Below are positions 1 to 9,381 of a DNA stretch of 64,000 bases, one piece after another. The notes beneath the pieces were generated by a model that was not told the origin of the DNA, ran no database searches, and saw only the letters and a program-made list of their open reading frames with translations. Position 1 is the stretch's first letter. The number at the start of each line of letters is the position of its first letter. This stretch comes from Bradyrhizobium sp. WSM3983 (GTDB lineage: Bacteria > Pseudomonadota > Alphaproteobacteria > Rhizobiales > Xanthobacteraceae). A program made the position numbers and the translations under genes. The stretch is taken from assembly GCF_000473045.1 (NCBI RefSeq), contig NZ_AXAY01000007.1, positions 94,644-158,643 of the forward strand. Reading direction: 5' to 3'.

Positions 1-1269
1 TACAAGGGCGAGATTTATCCGATCCACCCGAAGGCTTCCGAGATCCTCGGCTACAAGGCGTACAAGAGCGTCAAGGACGTGCCGGGCGTGATCGATACGG
101 CGGTGTTCGCGATCCCCGCGAAGTTCGTGGCCGCGGCGCTGACCGAATGCGGCGAGAAGAGGATCCCGGGTGCGGTGTTGATCCCGTCGGGCTTCGCCGA
201 AGCCGGCGCGCCGGAACTGCAGGCCGAGATCGTCGAGGTCGGCAAGAAGTACGACATTCGCCTGATGGGGCCGAACATCTACGGCTTCTACTATACGCCC
301 GCCAATCTCTGCGCGACCTTCTGCACCGCCTACGACGTCAAGGGCCACGCGGCGCTGTCGTCGCAATCGGGCGGCATCGGCATGGCCATCATCGGCTTCT
401 CGCGCTCGGCGAAAATGGGCGTGTCGGCGATCGTCGGCCTCGGCAACAAGTCCGACATCGACGAGGACGATCTGCTCGCCTTCTTCGAACAGGATCCGAA
501 CACGAACCTGATCGCGCAGCACTGCGAAGACCTCAAGGATGGCCGCGCCTTCGCGGAAGCCGCCAAGCGCGTCTCCAAGAAGAAGCCCGTCATCGTGCTC
601 AAGGCCGGTCGCACTTCGGCGGGCGCGAAAGCGGCCTCGTCGCATACCGGCGCGCTCGCCGGCAACGACAAGATCTACGAGGACGTCCTGGCGCAATCCG
701 GCGTGATCCGGGCTCGCTCGCTGCGGCAGCTGCTCGAATTCGCCCGTGGCGTGCCGGTGCTGCCGACGCCGAAGGGCGAGAACGTGCTGATCATCACCGG
801 TGCGGGTGGCTCGGGCGTGCTGCTGTCGGACTCCTGCGTCGACAACGGCCTGTCGCTGATGTCGATGCCGCCGGATCTCGACGCGGCCTTCCGCAAGTTC
901 ATCCCGCCGTTTGGCGCGGCCGGAAATCCTGTGGATATCACCGGTGGCGAGCCGCCGATCACCTACGTCAACACGGTGAAGCTCGGTCTGACGGATGAGC
1001 GCATCCACTCGCTGATCCTCGGCTACTGGCACACCATCGTCACGCCGCCGATGGTGTTCGCCCGCAACATGGTCGAGGTGAAGAAGGAGATGGAGGCCAA
1101 GGGTTTTGTGAAGCCGATCGTTGCCTCGCTCGCTGGCGACGTCGAGGTCGAGGAAGCCGCCGAATATCTCTACCAGAACGGCATCCCGGCCTATGCCTAC
1201 TCGACCGAGCTGCCGGTCGAGGTGCTCGGCGCCAAATACAAGTGGGCCCGCGGCGCGGGCCTGCTCTGA
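1..1269 (+). CDS. Acyl-CoA synthetase (NDP-forming) alpha-type, CoA-binding; 5' end missing
   Basis: The frame is open from base 1, so the N-terminus lies outside the window; the ATG at 79 is internal. The visible 422 residues are the end of a CoA-binding Rossmann domain followed by succinyl-CoA-ligase-like domains. The family interconverts acyl-CoA and free acid with nucleoside diphosphate. The motif SSHTGALAG near visible residue 216 carries the histidine phosphorylated in this family. No ATP-grasp domain follows before the stop, so the beta part must be a separate gene, probably upstream. The substrate cannot be read from sequence. An IclR regulator follows 68 bp downstream and may control it. 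Confidence 0.8.
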   Translation, partial: YKGEIYPIHPKASEILGYKAYKSVKDVPGVIDTAVFAIPAKFVAAALTECGEKRIPGAVLIPSGFAEAGAPELQAEIVEVGKKYDIRLMGPNIYGFYYTPANLCATFCTAYDVKGHAALSSQSGGIGMAIIGFSRSAKMGVSAIVGLGNKSDIDEDDLLAFFEQDPNTNLIAQHCEDLKDGRAFAEAAKRVSKKKPVIVLKAGRTSAGAKAASSHTGALAGNDKIYEDVLAQSGVIRARSLRQLLEFARGVPVLPTPKGENVLIITGAGGSGVLLSDSCVDNGLSLMSMPPDLDAAFRKFIPPFGAAGNPVDITGGEPPITYVNTVKLGLTDERIHSLILGYWHTIVTPPMVFARNMVEVKKEMEAKGFVKPIVASLAGDVEVEEAAEYLYQNGIPAYAYSTELPVEVLGAKYKWARGAGLL

Positions 1270-1280
1270 GACGAAGACTT

Positions 1281-1320
1281 CCACCTCTCCCAGTTCTCGG
1301 CCGTTCTCGGGGAGAGGTGG
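1281..1320. repeat. Palindrome, possible terminator of the acyl-CoA synthetase gene
   Basis: Perfect 10-bp arms CCACCTCTCC (1281-1290) and GGAGAGGTGG (1311-1320) enclose a 20-base loop, 11 bp after the stop codon. There is no T-run. The core resembles the CTCTCCC-type palindromes at 7734, 23021 and 32820, so it is probably one member of a dispersed family that may secondarily end or stabilise transcripts. Confidence 0.5.
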
Positions 1321-1337
1321 AGACCGGTCAGGTCGCG

Positions 1338-2177
1338 ATGGGCAAGAACGTGATCAGGCGCAAATCGCTCGAAACACGATCGGCATCGGAGGCCGATCGT
1401 GACGGCGGCGTGCAGTCGGTCGACCGCGCGCTGTCGATCCTCGAGACGCTGGCCGAGGACGACGAAGGCTATCGGCTGAGCGATCTCGCCGTCCGTACCG
1501 GCCTGTCAGCCTCGACCGTGCACCGCCTGCTGGCGACGCTGGAAAGCCGCCGCTTCGTGCAGTTCGACCGCGCCGAATCCAAATGGCATGTCGGCGTGCG
1601 CAGCTTTACTGTGGGCGCCAGCTTTGCGCGGCGGCGCAATTTTACCGCACAAGCCATTCCTTATTTGCGCAAGCTGCGCGATCTGACCCGCGAGACCGCC
1701 AATCTTGCGGTTGTCGACGACGAATTCATCATCGTGCTGACCCGCATGGAGAGCCGCGAGATCATGCGCTCGCTGACCAAGGTCGGCGGCCGCGTCGCGA
1801 TGGTGACCTCAGGCGTCGGCAAGGCCGTGCTTGCGACCTATTCCGACGAGGATGTCGGCGCCGTCATTCGCCATCACGGCATGCCCAGGCTGACGGAAAA
1901 ATCCATCGTGCGGCCAAGCGACCTCTTCAAGGAGCTCGCGACGATCCGAAAGCAGGGTTTTGCGGTGGACGACGAGGAGGCCGAGACGGGCCTGCGCTGC
2001 GTCGCAGCCGTGGTCTACAACGCGCTTGCCGAGCCGCTGGCGGCGATCTCCGTCTCGGGGCTGACCAGCCGCATCACCGACAGGCGGTTGCCGGAGATCG
2101 GCCGCGTGGTGCGCGATGTCGCTGCGGAACTCACGGCCGCGCTCGGGGGCGTGACGCCGGCGATCAAGGTTGATTGA
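1338..2177 (+). CDS. IclR-family transcriptional regulator
   Basis: A 279-residue protein. An N-terminal winged helix-turn-helix (residues about 22-85, with LSDLAVRTGLSASTVHRLLA as its recognition part) is followed by the IclR effector-binding domain to the C-terminus, including the typical GLRCVAAVV segment. The frame opens at 1242, but the ATG at 1338 is preferred: it leaves a usual-length IclR protein, and the 32 upstream codons are arginine/proline-rich translation of the palindrome. Being co-directional and adjacent, it may regulate the acyl-CoA synthetase gene before it; the ligand is unknown. Confidence 0.88.
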   Translation: MGKNVIRRKSLETRSASEADRDGGVQSVDRALSILETLAEDDEGYRLSDLAVRTGLSASTVHRLLATLESRRFVQFDRAESKWHVGVRSFTVGASFARRRNFTAQAIPYLRKLRDLTRETANLAVVDDEFIIVLTRMESREIMRSLTKVGGRVAMVTSGVGKAVLATYSDEDVGAVIRHHGMPRLTEKSIVRPSDLFKELATIRKQGFAVDDEEAETGLRCVAAVVYNALAEPLAAISVSGLTSRITDRRLPEIGRVVRDVAAELTAALGGVTPAIKVD

Positions 2178-2281
2178 GCCGGATGCGCTCCTTGGCCCGC
2201 CTTCAATAAATCAGGTATGGCGGCAAGAGCCCCGACATCGGTATATCCATCCACCGTTGTCGCGTCCTTTTGGGGAATGTC

Positions 2282-3082
2282 ATGCCGTCTGAGTTCCGTT
2301 CGCCCCGTCTCGCTGTTCTGATCGATGCCGACAATACCTCCGCGAAGATCGCCGATGGTCTGTTCGAGGAGATTGCCAAGATTGGCGAAGCCAGTGTTCG
2401 CCGCATCTACGGCGATTTCTCCAATGCGCGGTCCAGGGGCTGGGCCGATATCCTGTCGAAACACGCCATCATCCCGCAGCAGCAGTTTGCCTATACGACG
2501 GGAAAGAATGCGTCCGACATCACGCTGGTCATCGACGCAATGGATCTGCTGCACAGCGGCCGGTTCGATGGTTTTTGCTTGGTCTCGTCCGACAGCGATT
2601 TTACCCGCCTCGCCGCCCGCATCCGGGAGCAGGGCGTCGATGTCTTTGGGTTCGGCGAACACAAGACGCCGGAGAGCTTCAGGCAGGCCTGCCGACGGTT
2701 CGTTTACACGGAGAACCTGCTTGCCGTCCCGGCGAACACCCAGGACGCCGCATTACGATCGACATCGCTTCAGCCGCCCGATGCCGCGACTCCTATCATC
2801 AAGAAGGTCATCACCCAGATGGAGAGCGAAGACGGCTGGGTGACGCTCGGAGAAGTCGGCCGGCAGCTTGCCAATTTGGCTTCCGATTTCGACCCGAGGA
2901 CCTTTGGCTTCCGCAAGCTGAGCGACCTCGTGCGGAAGACGAATTCGTTCGAGATCGACGAGTCAAAGGGCCGCTCGATGCGGATTCGGGTCAAGCCCGC
3001 TGCCGCACCGCCGCCGAAAACGCGGAACCGGCGCAGACCTGCTCGGTCGGGGGCCGCAGGCGGTTCGACGCCTAAGGCGTAA
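2282..3082 (+). CDS. NYN-domain (PIN-like) protein with C-terminal OST-HTH/LOTUS domain
   Basis: 266 residues. The N-terminal NYN domain (about 10-145) shows the acidic motifs LIDADN, a central ASDITLVIDAMD and SSDSDF, which form the metal-binding nuclease-like pocket in this fold. A linker leads to a LOTUS/OST-HTH winged-helix domain (about 165-240, with WVTLGEVG and GFRKLSDLV), then a basic proline-rich tail. Known relatives are thought to act on RNA; the substrate here is not known. ATG 2282 is chosen over the in-frame TTG at 2270 because GGGGA at 2272-2276 sits 5 bp before it. It appears monocistronic. Confidence 0.82.
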   Translation: MPSEFRSPRLAVLIDADNTSAKIADGLFEEIAKIGEASVRRIYGDFSNARSRGWADILSKHAIIPQQQFAYTTGKNASDITLVIDAMDLLHSGRFDGFCLVSSDSDFTRLAARIREQGVDVFGFGEHKTPESFRQACRRFVYTENLLAVPANTQDAALRSTSLQPPDAATPIIKKVITQMESEDGWVTLGEVGRQLANLASDFDPRTFGFRKLSDLVRKTNSFEIDESKGRSMRIRVKPAAAPPPKTRNRRRPARSGAAGGSTPKA

Positions 3083-3167
3083 GCAGGGTGTGCCTTGATA
3101 TTTGAGCTTGCCCGGCTCGGCGCAGGGCGTAACCATCGTTGGACCGTAACGCCACGCGAGGGTCCTG

Positions 3168-4970
3168 ATGACCAAACTCACCCGTTTTGCAGTCGCGCCG
3201 CTGCATGCGATGACGCGCCGCCTCGCCGATGTCGCCTCGGCGCGCATCGCGCCTGACCTCGTCGTTACGGGGGCGCGGGTGCTCTCGACCTATTCGGAAC
3301 GCATTCATCCCGAGCGGGAGGTCTGGATCACCGGCGGCCGTATCGCCGCCGTGAAACCGGCCGGCACGGCGAAGAAGGCGTGGAGCGACGTTCCGGTTTA
3401 CGATGCCGCCGGCGGGATCATCGCGCCGGGGTTGGTCGATCCGCACATCCATATCGAATCCTCGATGGTGACGGCCTGCGCCTATGCCGAGGCCGCACTC
3501 CTCAATGGCACCACCACGATCTTCTGCGACAGTCACGAGATCGGCAACGTCATGGACGTCGCCGGCGTCGAGGCGATGCTGGAGGACGCACGCGAAGCGC
3601 CGCTCTCGATCTTCTTGACGGTGCCCTCGACCGTGCCGGCAACATCGGCTGAATTGGAGACGGCGGGCGGCGATCTCACGCCCGACAAGATCGCCGGCCT
3701 GTTCGACCGCTGGCCCGAAGCCGTCGGGCTCGGCGAGAAGATGGACTTTGTGCCTGTGACGATGGGCGACGAGCGCAGTCATGCGATCCTGGCGGCGGCC
3801 CTGAAGCGCGGACGGCCGGTCTCCGGCCATGTCTATGGCCGCGAATTCGTCGCCGCCTATGCGGCGAGCGGCGTTACCGACACGCATGAAGCGATCGACC
3901 GCGACATCGCCGACGATCTGCTCGACGCCGGCGTCTGGGTGTTCTTGCGCGGCGGACCGCCGACCACGCCCTGGCACTCGCTGCCGCAGGCGATCCGCAC
4001 CATCACCGAGCTTGGCGCCTCGCACAAGCGGACCGCTGTGTGCACCGACGATCGCGACGCCGATGATTTGCTTCTGTTCGGCCTCGACTGGGTGGTGCGC
4101 GAAGCGGTGAAAGCCGGGATGTCGCCGGAGCAGGCCTGGTCGATGGGTTCGTTGCACGGTGCCACGCGGTTCAACATGGAAGGCGATATCGGTGGCCTCG
4201 GCGGCAGCCGCCGCGCTGATCTCGTTTTGATGGACGACAATCTCAAGCCGCAATCGACCTGGTATGGTGGCGAGCTGGTGGTGGAGAACCGCAAGATCAC
4301 GCCACGGCTCGATCAAGCGCTGTCGCAGCGCTATCAATACCCGAAGGCGGCCTATGTCACCGTGAAGCTGCCGGAGAAACTGAAGCTGACGCCGGAATTG
4401 CCAGCGAAGGCCTGCACCGTCAACGCCATCAAGACCGCGCTGCCGGGCATTACGCTGATCCATGAGAAAGTCGCGATCGAGCCGGCCAGGGACTGGCCGT
4501 CGCTGTTCGCCCGCTATGGCTTGTGCTTCGTCACGGTGGTCGAGCGCCACGGCAAGTCGGCAGGCAACGTCGCCTATGGCCTGCTGAAGGATTTTGGTCT
4601 GAAGCGTGGCGCGGTCGCCTCCAGCGTCGGACATGACAGCCACAACATCATCGTTGCCGGAACTAACGAGGGCGACATGCAGGTGGCGATCGCGGCGATC
4701 AAGGCGCAGCAGGGTGGTGTCTGCGTCGTCGCCGACGGCAAGGTGAGGGCGCTGGTCCCGCTGCCAATCGCGGGCCTGCTCTCCGACAAGCGCGTCACGG
4801 AGGTGGCCGAAGAGGTCAAGGTGCTGAAGCAGGAATGGGCCGAGGCCGGATGCACCATCCCCTACATGGGCTTCAATCTGATTCCGCTATCGGTCATTCC
4901 CGAAATCCGCATCACCGACAAGGGTCTGGTGCTGGTGCCGCAGATGGAGCTGGCGCCGCTGTTCGAGTGA
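3168..4970 (+). CDS. ade: Adenine deaminase
   Basis: 600 residues, the normal size for the AdeC-type amidohydrolase that converts adenine to hypoxanthine and ammonia in purine salvage. Metal-binding and catalytic motifs are in place: [10 protein letters not shown] (residues about 91-100), [24 protein letters not shown] and [10 protein letters not shown], followed by the family-specific C-terminal domain with VGHDSHN. The ATG is preceded by GAGG at 6 bp. It stands between the NYN gene and the glyoxylate operon, with gaps of 85 and 152 bp. Its hypoxanthine product could feed purine breakdown to glyoxylate, which would link it functionally to gcl downstream; this is inference. Confidence 0.93.
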   Translation: MTKLTRFAVAPLHAMTRRLADVASARIAPDLVVTGARVLSTYSERIHPEREVWITGGRIAAVKPAGTAKKAWSDVPVYDAAGGIIAPGLVDPHIHIESSMVTACAYAEAALLNGTTTIFCDSHEIGNVMDVAGVEAMLEDAREAPLSIFLTVPSTVPATSAELETAGGDLTPDKIAGLFDRWPEAVGLGEKMDFVPVTMGDERSHAILAAALKRGRPVSGHVYGREFVAAYAASGVTDTHEAIDRDIADDLLDAGVWVFLRGGPPTTPWHSLPQAIRTITELGASHKRTAVCTDDRDADDLLLFGLDWVVREAVKAGMSPEQAWSMGSLHGATRFNMEGDIGGLGGSRRADLVLMDDNLKPQSTWYGGELVVENRKITPRLDQALSQRYQYPKAAYVTVKLPEKLKLTPELPAKACTVNAIKTALPGITLIHEKVAIEPARDWPSLFARYGLCFVTVVERHGKSAGNVAYGLLKDFGLKRGAVASSVGHDSHNIIVAGTNEGDMQVAIAAIKAQQGGVCVVADGKVRALVPLPIAGLLSDKRVTEVAEEVKVLKQEWAEAGCTIPYMGFNLIPLSVIPEIRITDKGLVLVPQMELAPLFE

Positions 4971-5051
4971 TCTGCTTTCACGTATTTCTCGATCTAACTG
5001 ATTGAGACTACCGTAATTTCTCCACGGCTGCCGCATCGTGGAAAATAAAAT

Positions 5052-5068
5052 CGATCTCGTTGAGATCG
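5052..5068. promoter_or_regulatory. Inverted repeat upstream of gcl, candidate operator
   Basis: CGATCTC (5052-5058) and GAGATCG (5062-5068) form perfect 7-bp arms around GTT, 54 bp before the gcl ATG and in an AT-richer stretch (GAAAATAAAAT at 5041-5051) that could hold the promoter. No dedicated regulator gene adjoins the operon. Function is inferred only from symmetry and position. Confidence 0.35.
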
Positions 5069-5122
5069 CATCCTGCGCACCCGATGATCTCGCTCGCTGA
5101 CTTAAACCAAGCGAGGTCCGAT

Positions 5123-6913
5123 ATGGCGAAGATGCGAGCTATCGATGCGGCCGTGCGCATCCTGGAGAAGGAAGGCATCTCCACCGCCTTCGGCGTTCCC
5201 GGGGCGGCGATCAATCCGCTTTACTCGGCGCTGAAGAAGCGCGGATCGATCCGCCATATCCTGGCACGCCATGTCGAGGGTGCTTCCCACATGGCCGAGG
5301 GCTATACCAGGGCCAAGGCCGGCAATATCGGCGTCTGCATCGGCACCTCGGGGCCGGCCGGCACCGATATGATCACTGGGCTCTATTCGGCGATCGCCGA
5401 TTCCATTCCGATCCTCTGCATCACCGGACAGGCGCCGCGCGCACGGCTCTACAAGGAAGACTTCCAGGCGGTCGATATCGAGTCGATCGCAAAGCCCGTG
5501 ACCAAATGGGCGGTGACGGTGCGCGAGCCGGCGCTGGTGCCGCGCGTGTTCAGCCAGGCCTTTCATGTGATGCGCTCGGGCCGGCCGGGGCCGGTGCTGA
5601 TCGACATGCCGCTCGACGTACAGCTCGCCGAGATCGAGTTCGACGACGAGACCTATGAGCCGCTGCCGGTCTACAGGCCGACCGCCACGCGAAAACAGAT
5701 CGAGAAGGCGCTGGAGATGCTCAATGCGGCCGAACGTCCGCTGATCGTGGCGGGTGGCGGCATCATCAATGCCGATGCGTCGGATCTGCTGGTCGAATTC
5801 GCCGAGATCGCCAACGTGCCTGTGGTCCCGACGCTGATGGGATGGGGCGCGATCCCCGACGATCACGTGTTGATGGCCGGCATGGTGGGCTTGCAGACCA
5901 GCCACCGCTACGGCAATGCCACCATGCTGGAGTCCGATTTCGTGCTTGGCATCGGCAATCGCTGGGCCAACCGTCACACCGGCTCGGTCGAGACCTACAC
6001 CAAGGGCCGCACCTTCGTGCATGTCGATATCGAGCCGACCCAGATCGGTCGCGTGTTCAATCCCGATCTCGGCATCGTCTCGGACGCGAAGGCAGCGCTC
6101 GAGCTCTTCGTCACCGTCGCCAGGGAGTGGCGGCGTTCCGGCAGGCTCCGCGAGCGCCAGGCGTGGCCCGCGGCCTGCCGCGACCGCAAGAAGACCATGC
6201 TGCGCAAAAGCCATTTCGACAACGTCCCAATCAAGCCGCAGCGAGTCTATGAGGAAATGAACAAGGCGTTCGGCCGCGACACCACCTATGTCACCGTAAT
6301 CGGCCTCTCCCAGATCGCAGGCGCGCAGTTTTTGGGCGTCTACAAGCCGCGCAACTGGATCAATGCCGGCCAGGCGGGGCCGCTCGGCTGGACACTGCCG
6401 GCCGCGCTTGGCGTGCGCGCGGCGTGCCCGGATCGTGACATCGTCGCGCTCTCAGGCGATTACGACTTCCAGTTCCTGATCGAGGAGCTCGCGGTCGGGG
6501 CGCAGTTCAATCTGCCCTACATCCACGTCGTCGTGAACAACTCTTATCTAGGCTTGATCCGCCAGGCGCAGCGCGGCTTCGATATGGATTATCACGTCCA
6601 GCTCTCATTCGAGAACGTCAACGCGCCGGAGCTCAATGGTTACGGCGTCGACCACGTCGCGGTCGCCGAAGGCCTCGGCTGCAAGGCGATCCGCGTCACC
6701 GATCCCAAGGATACGCAAGCCGCATTCGCGACCGCGCGCGAGTTGATGAAGAAGCACCGCGTGCCCGTGGTTGTCGAGTTCATTCTCGAACGCGTCACCA
6801 ATATCGCGATGGGTACGGAGATCGACAACATCGTCGAGTTCGAGGAGGTGCTGGACCTGCCGCTCGACGAGGTCGGGAAGAAGCGACCCGGCGTGTTGCA
6901 ACCGGCTGAATAG
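5123..6913 (+). CDS. gcl: Glyoxylate carboligase (tartronate-semialdehyde synthase)
   Basis: 596 residues, matching the family length. The enzyme joins two glyoxylates into tartronate semialdehyde plus CO2 using thiamine diphosphate and FAD. The N-terminal pyrimidine domain contains [11 protein letters not shown]; at the position where other ThDP enzymes carry the conserved glutamate, Gcl is known for a valine, and [13 protein letters not shown] fits this. The C-terminal PP domain shows [10 protein letters not shown] and [12 protein letters not shown], the GD-N motif. ATG 5123 lies after GAGGTCCG; an upstream in-frame start at 5060 would add unrelated residues. It leads a tight operon: hyi begins 12 bp after the stop. 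Confidence 0.95.
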   Translation: MAKMRAIDAAVRILEKEGISTAFGVPGAAINPLYSALKKRGSIRHILARHVEGASHMAEGYTRAKAGNIGVCIGTSGPAGTDMITGLYSAIADSIPILCITGQAPRARLYKEDFQAVDIESIAKPVTKWAVTVREPALVPRVFSQAFHVMRSGRPGPVLIDMPLDVQLAEIEFDDETYEPLPVYRPTATRKQIEKALEMLNAAERPLIVAGGGIINADASDLLVEFAEIANVPVVPTLMGWGAIPDDHVLMAGMVGLQTSHRYGNATMLESDFVLGIGNRWANRHTGSVETYTKGRTFVHVDIEPTQIGRVFNPDLGIVSDAKAALELFVTVAREWRRSGRLRERQAWPAACRDRKKTMLRKSHFDNVPIKPQRVYEEMNKAFGRDTTYVTVIGLSQIAGAQFLGVYKPRNWINAGQAGPLGWTLPAALGVRAACPDRDIVALSGDYDFQFLIEELAVGAQFNLPYIHVVVNNSYLGLIRQAQRGFDMDYHVQLSFENVNAPELNGYGVDHVAVAEGLGCKAIRVTDPKDTQAAFATARELMKKHRVPVVVEFILERVTNIAMGTEIDNIVEFEEVLDLPLDEVGKKRPGVLQPAE

Positions 6914-6924
6914 GGGACAGCATC

Positions 6925-7710
6925 ATGCCGAAATTCGCCGCCAACCTCACCATGCTCTTCAACGAGATGCCGTTTGTCGACCGCTTTGCCGCGGCGAAGG
7001 CGGCGGGCTTTTCCGGGGTTGAATATCTCTTTCCCTATGATTTCGACAAGGCGCTTCTGCGCGAGCAGCTTGAGGCCCACGGGTTGACCCAGGTGCTGCA
7101 CAATCTGCCCGCCGGCAACTGGGCCGGCGGCGAGCGCGGCATCGCGATCATGCCCGATCGCACCGCCGAATTCCGCGACGGCGTGTTCCGCGCCATCGAC
7201 TACGCCAAGGCGCTCGATTGCGACCAGCTTAATTGCCTCGTTGGCATTGCGCCTGTCGATGCCGATCCACGCGAACTGCAGGAGACGTTGGTTGGCAATC
7301 TGCGTTTTGCCGCCTCGACGCTGGCGCGGGAGAACATCAAGCTGCTGGTCGAACCGATCAACACGCTCGATATTCCCGGCTTCTTCCTCAACGGCACCGA
7401 GCAGGCGGTGCAGCTGATTTCCGAAGTGCGGTCGAACAATCTGTTCATCCAGTACGACATCTATCACATGCAGATCATGGAGGGCGATCTCGCCCGCACC
7501 ATGCAGGAATATCTGCCGCAGATCGCGCACATCCAGCTCGCCGACAATCCCGGCCGCAACGAGCCCGGCACTGGCGAGATCAACTATCCCTTCCTGTTCC
7601 GCCATCTTGACGCGATCGGTTATCGCGGCTGGGTCGGCTGCGAATACAAGCCGCGAACCACGACGCTGGAAGGCCTCTCCTGGCACGCCGCGCAGACTTT
7701 CGAGACCTGA
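6925..7710 (+). CDS. hyi: Hydroxypyruvate isomerase
   Basis: 261 residues of the xylose-isomerase-like TIM-barrel family, beginning MPKFAANLTMLFNE, typical of Hyi. It interconverts hydroxypyruvate and tartronate semialdehyde. Metal and catalytic residues are seen in LLVEPINTLDIPGFF (Glu near 143), YDIYHMQIMEGD (Asp and His near 175), HIQLADNPGRNEPGTGEI and GCEYKP near the end. It is 12 bp downstream of gcl with a GGGGA ribosome site, so it is translated from the same message. Confidence 0.95.
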   Translation: MPKFAANLTMLFNEMPFVDRFAAAKAAGFSGVEYLFPYDFDKALLREQLEAHGLTQVLHNLPAGNWAGGERGIAIMPDRTAEFRDGVFRAIDYAKALDCDQLNCLVGIAPVDADPRELQETLVGNLRFAASTLARENIKLLVEPINTLDIPGFFLNGTEQAVQLISEVRSNNLFIQYDIYHMQIMEGDLARTMQEYLPQIAHIQLADNPGRNEPGTGEINYPFLFRHLDAIGYRGWVGCEYKPRTTTLEGLSWHAAQTFET

Positions 7711-7733
7711 GGACGTCACAGCGGCAGTGCGCT

Positions 7734-7869
7734 CCCTCTCCCGCTTGCGGGAGAGGGCTGGGGTGAGGGTATCTCCGCGGTGGGGTTCGGGAGATGCGGT
7801 GAAGATCCCTGGACGGATAGAACCCTCACCCGGCACTGCGTGCCGACCTCTCCCGCAAGCGGGAGAGGT
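7734..7869. repeat. Composite dispersed palindrome between hyi and glxR
   Basis: Two short palindromes, 7734-7757 (CCCTCTCCCGC-TT-GCGGGAGAGGG) and 7846-7869 (ACCTCTCCCGC-AA-GCGGGAGAGGT), flank an outer pair of perfect 10-bp arms, GGGTGAGGGT at 7761-7770 and ACCCTCACCC at 7822-7831. The whole can fold into a long cruciform. Related elements occur at 1281, 23021 and 32820. It fills nearly the entire 210-bp gap inside an otherwise compact operon. Confidence 0.8.
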
Positions 7870-7920
7870 GCACCGAGCACGTGGTTGGATTTCGCCAACG
7901 CAACTGAGAGAAATCAAGAC

Positions 7921-8808
7921 ATGATCGACATCGGCTTTATCGGACTTGGCACCATGGGACGGCCGATGGCCGGCCATCTTCTGGCCGCAGGCCATCGCGT
8001 TCTCCTGCATGACGTCGCGCCGGTCGCGTCGGAGCTGGTAGCGGCGGGCGGCGTCGCATGCAAGTCTGCGAAGGAAGTGGCGGAGGAGGCCGACGCCGTC
8101 ATCATCATGGTGCCGGATACGCCGCATGTCGAAGCCGTGCTGTTCGGCAAGGATGGCGTCGCGGGCGGCATCTCCAAGGGCAAGATCGTGGTTGACATGA
8201 GCTCGATCTCGCCGCTTGCGACCAAGGAGTTCGCGAAGAAGATCGAGGCGCTCGGCGCGGACTATCTCGATGCGCCGGTGTCGGGCGGAGAGGTCGGCGC
8301 CAAGGCGGCGAGCCTCACCATTATGGTGGGCGGGCCGGAGCGGGCCTTCAACACCATGAAGCCGATCTTCGACAAGATGGGCAAGAACGTCACGCATGTC
8401 GGCGCCAATGGCGATGGTCAGACGACGAAGGTCGCGAACCAGATCATCGTCGCGCTGACGATCGAGGCGGTGAGCGAGGCGCTGCTGTTCGCGTCCAAGG
8501 CCGGCGCCGACCCCGCGCTGGTGCGCAAGGCGCTGATGGGTGGCTTTGCCTCGTCGCGGATTCTCGAAGTGCATGGCGAGCGCATGGTGAAGCGCAATTT
8601 CGATCCCGGCTTCCGTATCGAGCTGCACCAGAAGGATCTCAATCTCGCGCTCGAAGGTGCCCGCGCGCTCGGCTTGTTCCTGCCCAGCACGGCGGTGGCG
8701 CAGCAATTGTTCTCGTCCTGCACCGCGCATGGCGGCAAGGGCTGGGATCATTCGGCGATGGTGCGGGCGCTGGAACTGATGGCGGGGCACGAAATCGCCG
8801 CGACCTGA
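7921..8808 (+). CDS. glxR: 2-hydroxy-3-oxopropionate (tartronate semialdehyde) reductase
   Basis: 295 residues of the 3-hydroxyisobutyrate-dehydrogenase superfamily. The N-terminal Rossmann motif GFIGLGTMGRPMAGHL (residues 4-19) binds NAD(P)H; DAPVSGGEVGAKAASLTIMVGG is the substrate motif, and the lysine of GDGQTTKVANQ is the expected catalytic base. It reduces tartronate semialdehyde to D-glycerate, finishing the glycerate pathway begun by gcl. The ATG at 7921 starts directly at the Rossmann fold; a longer open frame upstream only translates the palindrome. The order gcl-hyi-glxR supports co-regulation despite the repeat between hyi and glxR. Confidence 0.94.
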   Translation: MIDIGFIGLGTMGRPMAGHLLAAGHRVLLHDVAPVASELVAAGGVACKSAKEVAEEADAVIIMVPDTPHVEAVLFGKDGVAGGISKGKIVVDMSSISPLATKEFAKKIEALGADYLDAPVSGGEVGAKAASLTIMVGGPERAFNTMKPIFDKMGKNVTHVGANGDGQTTKVANQIIVALTIEAVSEALLFASKAGADPALVRKALMGGFASSRILEVHGERMVKRNFDPGFRIELHQKDLNLALEGARALGLFLPSTAVAQQLFSSCTAHGGKGWDHSAMVRALELMAGHEIAAT

Positions 8809-8857
8809 ACTGTTACGCGGTAACGCTCTCCGGATGTGATGCGACTTTCGTCGCAGC

Positions 8858-8888
8858 GGAACTGGAACAATGTTCCAGCCCCGCGGTT
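8858..8888 (+). promoter_or_regulatory. Candidate promoter/operator with palindrome CTGGAAC-AAT-GTTCCAG
   Basis: CTGGAAC (8862-8868) and GTTCCAG (8872-8878) are perfect arms. GGAAC at 8864-8868 followed after 16 bases by GGTT at 8885-8888 also approximates the general-stress sigma EcfG pattern GGAAC-N16/17-CGTT with one mismatch. The ATG of the next gene lies 35 bp downstream. Whether this is a stress promoter or a repressor site cannot be decided by eye. Confidence 0.35.
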
Positions 8889-8922
8889 GAAGTCGCATCA
8901 ACAAACACTGGAGAGTGTGGAC

Positions 8923-9306
8923 ATGAAGACCCGTCTTGCGATTTCGTTGGCTGCCGCGGCGCTGCTGGCGTCGAGTGCAGCCTTTGCTCAGTCGACGACC
9001 GAAGAGGGCGCCAGGAACGGCGCGCGCGCGGGCGGCGACGTCGGCGGTCCGGTCGGGGCGATGGTCGGCGGCACCGTGGGTGCGGCCGTCGGCGCGGGCC
9101 TGGAAATTCCGAATGCGATCCTCGGCGGAATCCCACGCGATGACTCGGTCGTGGTCCACGAGCGCGTCGTCGTCGGCGAGCCGCTGCCCCCGACCGTGGT
9201 GCTGCGTCCGGTGCCGAACTACACCGAGTATCGCTATGCGGTCGTGAACGATCGCCGCGTGATCGTCGAGCCGCGCACGCGCCGCGTTGTCAAGATCATC
9301 GACTGA
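8923..9306 (+). CDS. Small exported protein, DUF1236-like
   Basis: 127 residues. A clear Sec signal peptide (basic MKTR, hydrophobic ISLAAAALLASSAAFA, cleavage after AFA near residue 22) is followed by a glycine/alanine-rich stretch (about 30-66, repeated GxxVGGxVGA) that resembles glycine-zipper segments, and a C-terminal region with YRYAVVNDRRVIVEP and RRVVKIID that is characteristic of DUF1236 proteins of rhizobia. The family function is unknown; periplasmic or outer-membrane location is inferred. ATG 8923 follows GGAGAGTGTGGAC. Confidence 0.8.
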   Translation: MKTRLAISLAAAALLASSAAFAQSTTEEGARNGARAGGDVGGPVGAMVGGTVGAAVGAGLEIPNAILGGIPRDDSVVVHERVVVGEPLPPTVVLRPVPNYTEYRYAVVNDRRVIVEPRTRRVVKIID

Positions 9307-9381
9307 TCGGCGCATAAGCGACTGGAACATCGGGCTCCGCGGGGTGGCACTCCGCGGGGCTCTGTCGTCAAGGACTGGCGA

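Noticed and set aside
7734..7869. Small gene between hyi and glxR
   Set aside because: Short open frames here are translations of the palindromic repeat and lack a ribosome site.
6640..9330. Very long open frame on the minus strand (about 896 codons)
   Set aside because: It runs antisense across hyi, glxR and the exported-protein gene, is rich in Arg/His/Gly as expected for the complement of GC-rich genes, and shows no domain.
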